Origin: a virus | Virus record (IMG/VR): IMGVR_UViG_3300007276_000038 | Span: 31,374-95,373 of that record | Strand: one strand, 5' to 3' | Length of the DNA stretch: 64,000 nt | Shown: positions 29,501-34,100 of the stretch, piece after piece | Numbering within the stretch: position 1 is the stretch's first letter | Layout of the letters: each line of letters begins with the position of its first letter | Position numbers and translations under genes: made by a program | The notes under the pieces: generated by a model | Told to the model about the DNA's origin: nothing | The model's database searches: none | The model's input: only the letters and a program-made list of their open reading frames with translations

Positions 29501-31062
29501 ATAGCGTCAGGTAAATCAGAGATAGCTGTTACTGCGTAATCAGATATTAGCCCATCTTGTTCTATGACATTACCTGAGAAGTAAGTGTATTCATCTGTTA
29601 ACGTACCATCTACCCTAACTGTAATTTCTGATACATTCGCTGCATCGTTAATTAATATTTGTTCTTCTGTTGAGAACACAGGATATCGTTGCTGCGGCTG
29701 ATAGTTTCCTGCTACTAATAATACGTTACTGCCATCAACTACATCATAATCTGATCCACTCAGTATAAGTGTGTATCCTATAGCATTAGCATTACCGTTA
29801 ATATTATGTGTTGCTATCATTGTAGCATTTAAGTTGATGTTGGCGTTATTTACTGCGCTTTCTATTTGCTCTGGTGTTACGTTAGAATTAGCAGCTGGAC
29901 CTACATCAAAAGTAATGTTTGTATTACTAATGTTATCGGTTAGTTCAAATACTACGTTTGCATTGCCTAGTACAATATAATTACTTTCTCGAGCTGCGAT
30001 AGCCGGAGCCAGTATTGTTACACTATCTGTTAGCAACACATTAGCCACAACAACCCTTGCGCCTACTTCGCTAGCATAACCGCTACCCGAATTAGTTACT
30101 GTGATTGCTTGTATTTTATTGTCTGGACCTAATGTAGCAATAGCCGTTGCTTGCTCACCGCCAGGTTGCGGTGGTGCAATTTCGATTTCCGGGACCTCTA
30201 TGTAAGTATATCGAGCATCTAGTAAATCAATACGCTCTACTATGTTAGTTGTATCTTCTGGAAACGCTAGTGTTACAAGCTGAGGATCTTGTTGTAGGTC
30301 TTCTTTATCAAGTTTTAGTTCGATGCTTTGGAAATTCTCAGTATCACCGAAATCGCCAACTTTTAATGCCCATTCGTCAAATACACTTATGTTTCCTTCG
30401 GCAGCACTTGAGCTACGAGCAATTCGTGTTAAGCTAGAATTTGTGCCTTTGCTTTGTATTAGTCCTCGACTAAATTCTACTTGCTGGTCATTAAGAATAT
30501 CTAATTCTCTAAAGTATTCTTTATCTTCAAAGCCAAACAAGTTGCGAGCCGCTGTGTAAAGCTGCTTCTCTACTGGGATAAATCCAAATTCATGATATCG
30601 CCCTAGGCTTTCAGCTAAGTTATCTGGATTAGCTAACAGTTCATCGCCGTCGATAATGTAGCCTTCGCTTACAAATCTACCCGTCCAATTCTTTGTGCGC
30701 TTACCTTTAAGTTTAATTCTAGTCTGACGTTGATTTAAAACTGGATCAAACAATGTATCGTTAAAGTCTGTAATATTATCAAACGCAATAACGTGTTCTA
30801 ATTCTTTAACAAAAAGCATAACGCCATAAATTTGCACAGCTGGGTCAATAGGAACAATTTCAATAAAGTTATCTTCGCGAGTAATTTCACATTGACCTGG
30901 ATCAATGACTCCGCCTTCTTGATCAACTAAAGCAAACTGCTCTCTATCGCTACGATTAATTTTTGCTATGAAACCTTGTGGTGCTATAAACTTAGTCTTT
31001 GGTGCTAGCGGCGATAACTGTAATATGTTACCTGACTCCCATTTGCCTGTTGTCCAGAACAA
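14560..31062 (-). CDS. Giant baseplate/tail structural protein, 5,500-residue segment
   Basis: 5,500 residues counted from TTG at 31062. That TTG has no ribosome binding site, and the same frame runs on to 31146, directly after the in-frame TAG that ends the 31147-36651 frame, so this is probably the C-terminal part of one 7,363-residue chain. Visible parts: Gly-rich GSGY/GAGY beta repeats near residues 320, 1000, 1090-1140, 1210 and 3350-3440; a PA14-like carbohydrate-binding domain at about 2610-2755 (KGYFRAPVTGNYQLVGRAND, EEGKFYFVRI); a Cys cluster near 2830-2875; and an (Ala-Pro)9 linker near 2915-2932. No enzyme motif is seen. It follows gp6, where T4 has gp7, gp8 and gp10, so a wedge/periphery role is likely. 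Confidence 0.75.
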   Translation of the reverse strand: MFWTTGKWESGNILQLSPLAPKTKFIAPQGFIAKINRSDREQFALVDQEGGVIDPGQCEITREDNFIEIVPIDPAVQIYGVMLFVKELEHVIAFDNITDFNDTLFDPVLNQRQTRIKLKGKRTKNWTGRFVSEGYIIDGDELLANPDNLAESLGRYHEFGFIPVEKQLYTAARNLFGFEDKEYFRELDILNDQQVEFSRGLIQSKGTNSSLTRIARSSSAAEGNISVFDEWALKVGDFGDTENFQSIELKLDKEDLQQDPQLVTLAFPEDTTNIVERIDLLDARYTYIEVPEIEIAPPQPGGEQATAIATLGPDNKIQAITVTNSGSGYASEVGARVVVANVLLTDSVTILAPAIAARESNYIVLGNANVVFELTDNISNTNITFDVGPAANSNVTPEQIESAVNNANINLNATMIATHNINGNANAIGYTLILSGSDYDVVDGSNVLLVAGNYQPQQRYPVFSTEEQILINDAANVSEITVRVDGTLTDEYTYFSGNVIEQDGLISDYAVTAISDLPDAITYPRTQVNINESNAEVTYDIANTNPVFTFANTNLKANNISGVDAIDANGDYRFVDVYINGVLIKNTTTTYNWYDTDGNAETVGNTWSNVSGQVYTLTQNSIQFTDLSLLPPEALTVQYNPPLDVIYDETDREVYYAITNDTQIKVIERATVEFDSGLQDDIPGATIVIKVTSDEGIAARLTSRRNFVITPDADNDGVLLIDIDDSERFLKKPTGFRESTLWPTLDSVDHTGVTDQRYPTVRNAGYVDSGNINFQAFDIASLADLYDDSIVIKPSEGDLIHIARAERDDWNVYELTDIDASQTFLYKDLSGTVSLYSDVSLFNFLDTNQIGEEGTGRYLDYYLALRNANISDNVVIWRNEDIVDSQQLTLAEVEAPRMIEARIAKIGPSRIVNIESTAPTAGTPLSGLLLTPSEEYLSDIVTVSGQIGSVGEGDAIQLVDRIGTSSTYDASVSTDGPNNMELHTTFVSSITIDTAGDGYTSTPNITLTGSPAGAEFDAEAEAIIVACIDSVTTTSTSDWTTASLLINGVLSTDIAAAGGSDIHPHILGGILSLKMDFGGLGYDDSSPPSVTITGGSGSGATAIVNAGDIDADTGEIYKITITDQGSGFRSDDSNIVITIDAPGVSAPNPNSQAFASVDKIVGNVIVDVAFCPGGLLEAPALEIIGDGSSATAEAVLDGVIGAIEVTAKGAGYLTAPTVTIENTTTGNAATATAILDNGLTELTTLINDQGVGNVMILFNGSPDPLLLANAAANINALSPNEVNTINLVYSLTNRSYYVDAIDEANGKIIISDPEFDSNTISNIFGASYTVVSYVDYTPANADFYIASNVTTESFEISRPNTVVTDAVSALHLNKTIVTASDHNVIEGEVVRINTDVFGGDFQAQQVTANTFVINSPYTFDFNQGNIIGDGITIETVGPHGITQAYADNGKRIAVHFTVPLYYNKVYNISSITPNTISIDGVQSKSGIDYYFYEEKSAYLNVSNLFDEGNVTAANATNTIVMADSYRLSDAVAFYNSNSEIVPASLISIVDNVAYVAANALSSDANVSTKITIMRQEPRNSDRYPIITTLDHNKARMNGRNIAIDSYNNLDGMTTSLNRQMNLRKLFTKQDSFGLRFGMLNDPQAPIQNDPLGMPTTIPAISNYGPYIKEEEIINLLSDNKIPVTGTLEISNGKEKELDTTFNKGPDIRGPYKGLVYTDQESLIEYRWDPTIQRYRAVDSVLINLSDQQETNSDLVKTPEGHVDADLLSNTQEANALVLLNIPGTGSNTVFLPGRKQSTYNMLLEKTFTTTGDPATVPAFRLKPSSDMVFEVYQAVQNDDLDIYYSLLDRVSPPAIRHDFYQTVNAYSDFLGYLATDYYYRNNIGLILDGNDRVINNDDIIKNFAQTALELSTVEPANYLGKQLVPEPFALASGNGSSPIGNFEGLPSLEIGSDTSGRRAMIEVSKPGYNSFFMWTPGLTPGQWAPTASGPGPLPGVNGNPSVLGYGSGYYTANDNHLGQEYPSFLNEYNAPIPRFVYNKKFSVYPPQGNFSTSTFLDADGNVLEETDDALIDSVVTSPPTYVELTDEDVSNENIRPEEIFVACFWTEPFTYTNQLVRFNYNNVDANNTPQPVYADYLGTVTRMKYIRLTELPPNAVTRRIIPDTGWGGKDWNNSVADNVDFQTTTDSNIWDLFAPSSLAGGSTGAPDETAQLSVGNQVAPGAVVTSTGELVNNNDWVDTVPVTQIGPIINGAALEGLPGPCTPIPTTSAKNTNADGSCTTVDLTFPSSVINGRSATNPIPGTTGGYYYQTQVAGIEPFRIFFNSLAADNGIGIAVFQSDVPYNPESDTFDEQGWFEEARLVIDTKSNGDFLTNNGTQIGQYGVDDIDRTLGLGKEVEDVSTALGVENTNLAETQFTIDTTGTPDTPGPKISVLGDNWISYYNEADYLGIKGVGFIQREVNCGVGEYVVIMVKEGAGSAAQDWLLYINYAIRLVIDSGEEADCSTGERNSPSVGYADGATLRRWFATDNNANGWIGYGEREKIGRGYVHNIYFPYNKLPVTGYQGLDANKTNLINITPNSRVRNRGADWPSVVNDLNTRVRTLDFFEDFPRRCSTVELKGYFRAPVTGNYQLVGRANDALWVWISSSFDKRVNGVDYRIGVDDLAAEEYFKEDGYPDGGYPSSKAAYLADKRYHRDNAALATSNANDITETGANVYLEEGKFYFVRIIASNTTEGADRGFFDLKYKVATGETTSTTLNTNLFGGYQFDVPTFVTNYFTFTGRTCVVEGSNPAPTTGSDSNDGGADTVNDTTNDTPSEPREEDPRRQAFIDCVAAGQGGLLSTGGFSDTQLRCYQQVYGECPRGYEDACAAQNGGEDTPVSNPAPGTDGAAAPDFQIAPGALAAVIAAAAAGLFDDPAPAPAPAPAPAPAPAPAPDTSQDIYVTADGTEIDLAAIRERINLGGFVFGNFSGYGQQNMTGYNFFPTSFKKPSRKIVNPESYGYSAQIEPGRFVSATSQRVSGGKVLPLRKRLTTVSRVPRTLIRSNQVVREPWAGNLGDASTLNTTLRYNPTRIGSTYNVNGQRINNVTGNRGTTAGTTYVIDGPAFDQPGTEIPQTVDPIETVTGQAFEPSQFTRFDNSSIRYVNQPVIEITPLNFNIDGSVAAGPTAVAAVKRPTPSITLNQDDLFGIQENSELFLNGRKVIIRGTSFQDVKTQINCGNFGLSAVIRNSQAGEKLVLSSCDGRAWTAGNGCAGGRYKQVGDFHINRGFEQAKNETETITEQYVFGPVDGSFSAASGGGTNGILDQGGTLTLPRYIAIEDGQPVQALLPEDRSVTMTFPSIAPVYSQTNTSSFTTGGSGYRIGDRLRLIGGTPVNNQKGPLTVICIDSAGAGYTNPANLQVIINSDGNAPGIGAAAQVTSLDELGGIATIEVLNQGAGYDASRPPKIEIFDRSPQTITPVVINSAWPDQVTVQGGETIRVEYVREELDVNGNRTGSRVAENRFLRATAPVTFGVDDSVAVANTSIAWVDRSTQDVSTASRAEIQVNTATAASGWIRPNSYVEIAFTPDGGTPQTGLFWIPDSSEGDPTVFANKFYVEDAVFSTQESVDLLFGNGITVTARRPWFESYTSITSTRASLVDTIDPTLRKIPAKVSSLIALNPEVDLTNRDPGDLTSDDLFADGYTSMAGPLRIAKFIVTDVDEDGTITSLRVIDRGLYKVFPSDLTYGIPLEYDYAAQGVGLINPEAGIITRDQRDKMLGVADPARDNAQYGTPRHPEYGLEPFIDFNFELFDQLVATYKAENPTTPEQDAIIAEVQRKAREFGADTLVGAEKIIWLNLIVTVALFIKEAGTGQQFKHPDWKLTPEYYWNGKNFIPYTGSPGAYDPNTYVLIDAAFRGSAQQAFDEGKLLRKTFNFNQDSSSAEYGQYAEPNITSGGSGARLFITAQEVPDCSEKGTAKEALGIPDVVTQVNAPEALVAALNDALVGVGYAPEDLSFDVTPVEDLSIIELNTTFPGVNIDSSTPGFLEKLGLPIGDYDLGILCLEGIANDASSTGGAATAAEEIDRLYETNESLGLLDEQRIAEITGRPLASIPPSRLLSLLCLFDLETDNNSIFGDAVINPIRELYKYEITNIFGDALTLNTTAKKELTTVNIFESKRFNETNQLPLDNREVEPGNVANTVNLPKAWVDDYEGNGWAYLEDGEIIRQQEPLVDVDYVRSALLYDNDTGARTATLNLWDPFKGVLPGFIDNEIHFITDNDPVAYNNARTGFGQNNIGKVWWDTSTVRYMWYEQGTNLNRANNWGRTFPGSSITICEWVESKALPSKWTGNGSPRWPDKFITERRRDPVTGQYTMYYYYWVQNRNIIDDRIKRDLGRKLDTQTVARYIANPVGYGLHTISFASDESFILSNVGELLENEENHLQINFSRNLNPDGLSHTAWKLVRENDSSSTVPSILSEKLIDSLAGENAIFQSVPDPTLSYVERYGTNFRPRQTMFENISGARRVMVSVINEMLAGLKLNSQFPAWDVNLPSDRTYIETVSWYEVDRVDTATNEKIRFDESYKPVYKVSNVSELDRLVDIPDETVVLVQSDQNNSSQLWMYRASLANFELISISNDTVKFNDSVFTDEQNPTLALEVRSLLETLRDNVFVGTTFWNELFFELVKYAYTEQGQLSWAFKTSYLYIEKQENDLKQYSGFKPENFQRVLDYMNDVKPYHSKIREYKDGKSAELDTVGQNSLSDADKPPYVDADANTTRILNEQSEADQAILSTDPRYIDYFTAYTSGNTDIIRKTNTVMVFDRTNWELTRRNVDKSTTSLNRSIAENIAYLTQIDPRAITYESKFRTITANAEVDDSIIAIDDVEGIYIGQEVDVVLDNVDVISGLVESINEANSTVTITTALSNVLVANSEIRFHTDGLRAIDRIFVYDPVVINCFNLEVNRYFDDATAFENIDIVGNVSAMEDIVSNNGLSGTLDLLQSKVGGAYRGSSLDGGIFDQFIDNELDHTSNASLAYSYDVDPLESDGLNTIQTYDSYEGTFTGNSTLQVNDEVYSGFSAGTFQRGIYGPEHPEELVQLTPLENFIMTVTTSTDAFDSNGNILASLPPASREVKYRMHHTLFGESDYLRITKLSTGELVTDTVPVELDANVTVGTNEVQLQESKGIVMFMQVHRADTDELIGEVTSINDSTDVVTVDFTSEATTGTSLVFKSKLFAHSETIVLRDELDTLEDANREEPGFVWINGEKIGYSSKVGKVLSQLRRGQDGTTIQDHVYGSEVYSASPGQLFNNLNPRQNVWLTTGSVYFGNVDEWYESIDLTPGTSATYLRDGNGDLILDPVTGLRVLINEADEDAANYTQLDRWDEANVVVENTFGTLISADLQTANISVGATSNTYANIGLVEGAAIQVTENTPANSNVNVYVLIATVDEANSLIGITYSPATFDPAYVEVFDPPGSNLIITTYTYNGQPNTWRWDAATLVSGTSLSLADAGNIDFTSVDNIMRFLHDVQ
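22265..22318. repeat. Nine tandem GGTGC(T/A) hexamers encoding an Ala-Pro linker
   Basis: Nine consecutive copies of GGTGCT or GGTGCA on the plus strand. In the giant gene (minus strand) they encode an Ala-Pro repeat, a stiff extended linker between the Cys-rich segment and the downstream region. Such repeats can change copy number by slippage. Confidence 0.9.
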
Positions 31063-31146
31063 GAACTGCTTTGCAGCGTATGCCCAGTTTCTTACATCAG
31101 CTATTGCCGAATCGTATACGCCAAAGACAAAACCTAGACTTTCGTG

Positions 31147-31149
31147 CTA
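31147..31149 (-). other. In-frame amber codon inside a 22-kb reading frame
   Basis: The frame from the ATG at 36651 reads to TAG here and then continues, in the same frame and without another stop, to 14560. The 28 codons after the TAG read as ordinary protein (HESLGFVFGVYDS, then RNWAYAAKQFLFW) and contain no start codon before a TTG. The context is GGA CGC TAG CAC GAA. Downstream, the same protein has ESLGRYHEFG, resembling LGR-stop-HESLG, which suggests Tyr was the ancestral residue and TAC/TAT became TAG. It could be a leaky/suppressed stop, a split gene or a sequence error. Confidence 0.75.
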
Positions 31150-34100
31150 GCGTCCCAACTCAATAAGGAAATTGTAAACATCTTGACTATTATCAAATCG
31201 TGTTTCGTAATCAACGCGCTTGATAATGCCTGTTGTGTCTAAGTATCGTGTTCCTTGTGCAGCACCAATTTGCGGAAGTGCAGGAAGCCTTGTCCATATT
31301 GCTGCATCAAACGATGCACCTGAACTAATATTTAACGGAGCTTCGTAGAATGCACCATTGCGTTCAACTATTGTGCCTCTATTATATGTTGTATTAGGTT
31401 CCCATACTCTGTAAGGACTAGCTGTACCGCCCACCCTAACACTTTCTCGTTGTCCTGAAATTTTACTTTCTAGTACATTAAAGTACGGCATAGTTGAATC
31501 ATAACCGCGAACAACATACTGCCCTTCTTCTAGTTCTATCACAACACCCGAATAAAAGTTACGTGACTTATACGGAGAGCTATGTAAAGATACATCAATA
31601 TTTTCTTGAGGTATGATTAAGCTAGATGCATTACCCGTCGAACTATATTGATCTGTTCTTGCTACTAATGTATCCTTGTCAATGTATCCGCTCATGCGGT
31701 GTGCTAGCTTAACATTTAGTGTTCTCATTTGCTCAGCAAACTCTGTTACTGTGTCGAGTCCTTGGAACTCAAGCCAGCTATGAATGAATTGACTGTAGCC
31801 TATGTTTGTTATAAAGTTGCTATTCTCGTCTAGGTCACCGTGTACAGCAAACTGATCTGGATCGCTAAACAACCAACGCTGCCCCGTATCAATATTAAAC
31901 AGTCTGCGCTTGTCAATTTGCGGACGGTATAACTTAGTTGGATCACTAAAGATTGTAGCAAAGCGTCCGGGCTTTGCAAGCAGTAGTGCTTCTGCTACTG
32001 CGAATGGGTAGCTTTCGCTGTAAGTCCATGCTTGTTCAACCGGAGCAAAGTCTCCAAATTTCCATGTGTCGCTTATACTTCCAGTTACAGATTGAGATAT
32101 ACTTGGCGTACTAGTAAGAACTGGCGTTGCATCTTCGTTAATGTATCCGTTGTTTACTACATTGTCAGTTTCACCAAATTGTACAAGTAACTTAGCGCGG
32201 ACACCTGTTCCATCCGGGTCAGTTACTATTGCTTCTGCGCTAGTGTAATTACGTCCGGTGTTTGTTATAATAACATTAGCAATTTCACCCAATTCATTAA
32301 TTTCTAGATCAGCAGTTGCACCTGTGCCAGTACCAGTGATAGTAACTATGCTATTAGCTGAGTATAAACCACCCTGATCTAAAATAACTATACTTGTTAC
32401 TTGATTAACTGCACTAGGTATGCTATAATAATTATGAGTATATTCGTTATCGGGGCCTGTTCCACCACCAATCTGATATGGGAACATAGGTTCGCCATCA
32501 TCGGTGATAGTTGATACATAAAAGTTTATCGGCTCGCCGTTTGAGTCAGGTGTGATACCGAAACGCATATTGTATTCGTTTGCTTGCCCGGGTAACATAG
32601 CGACATTAGCATCGTATTCGTAGTCTTCTACAAATATACCAGTAAATGCGCCCCCTGGGCCATCTGGCCTTGTTCCTTCACGCAACACAAATGAACTTTT
32701 AACGTTTGTAACGTTTGCATCTAGTATGCTACCGTTTGCAGCATATTCACTATAACCGTACGGTCCGTAAATTGGGAATCCATCAAACGCCACGCCTACT
32801 ATAGGACTATGTGTTACGTTTGACCATTCTTCTTGGTCTAAGATTCTAGGCTGAATAGTATGATAGTGTACTAGTCCGTCAGTTTCCTCTAAGTGTTCTT
32901 TTATACTGTCGCTAGACTTAACAACAAAATCATAATTCCAATCTCCTTCGCTATTAAAAGAATCACCGTTTGTTATGCTGTATAAAGGAAGGCCATTGAC
33001 AAGTATTGCTACTGCCCCTTCTTTTGGCTGTGCGCTAGGTATAGCACTTGATGCTAAATCTTTACGCGGAAGCACATAGCTAAGATCAGTCGCCAACACA
33101 GGGATGCCTAAATATTCTTGATATCCATCAACGATTGTTTCTTCTAGTTGGTCTAGGTCGTGGTTAACGATTGCCTTGCTTTGTACATAAACATTGTTTA
33201 AGTCGTAGCTAGTATTGATACCGTCGTTATTTAAGAAACTTGCTGCTATAATATCATTTGCATCTGCAAGCCCGGTGTTTTCGTTTGTGTACACAGTAGC
33301 AACTTCAGTAGACTCTGTGCTGAACAGATCATATACACTAATTAAGTTACCATCTGAGTCAACTGGGATAATAAAACTTAACCCCGGACGGCTATATAAG
33401 TTATCTATCAAGTAACGATCATTTGTAACGTTTTCTCTAGGACCCTGGCGGATGATTCCTTTTTCTATGTCCATCCACATTTTTTCATTTTCAGGCGTGT
33501 AAGTAATAAACGCAGTTTGTCTACCGATAATATCACTCGTAAACAATGCGTATTCAGTATCCCACCAGGCCGGCTTCTCAGTAAAACCAAGCATTTCCCA
33601 TGGATTAGTATGAGGGCGTATAGTGTCGTAGTAATATAGATAAACTCCTTTCCAATGTCCAGGAAGCTCAGGGCTTGGATTATAGTTCCAGGTCCAATCA
33701 TTATCAATATCGTAAAACTCATTGATTACAGGATCTACACTGTTTGCTGTTGTCCACAATGCAAATGCATGGCGCAACAAGTCATTAATTTCACTAGACC
33801 CATATCCAGTATCTCTGAATGCGCCTGGTTTAATGTTGTTGATATTGTATTCTGGTAAACTGTTAGCATCTCTAAATTCTTTTTTAGCTCCGGCGAATAT
33901 TCTCTTTTCAAATTCCAGGTATACTTCATCACGAAAGTCTCCTAGCGTAGGAGTGCGCGAGCCATCGTGTCCTACTATAACTTCCAAGGGTGTCTGGTAA
34001 GATTCATCAACAACAATCATTGGTTGTGTTAGAGGATACAAGCCAAGTGTACTTGGTGTAGGCGGGCACTGTGCGCTATCACGTTCTTGGTCATATAGCT

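Noticed and set aside
31060-31062. TTG as an independent start of the 5,500-residue protein
   Set aside because: No ribosome binding site, and the 28 codons upstream already read as the same protein; used only as a coordinate convention.
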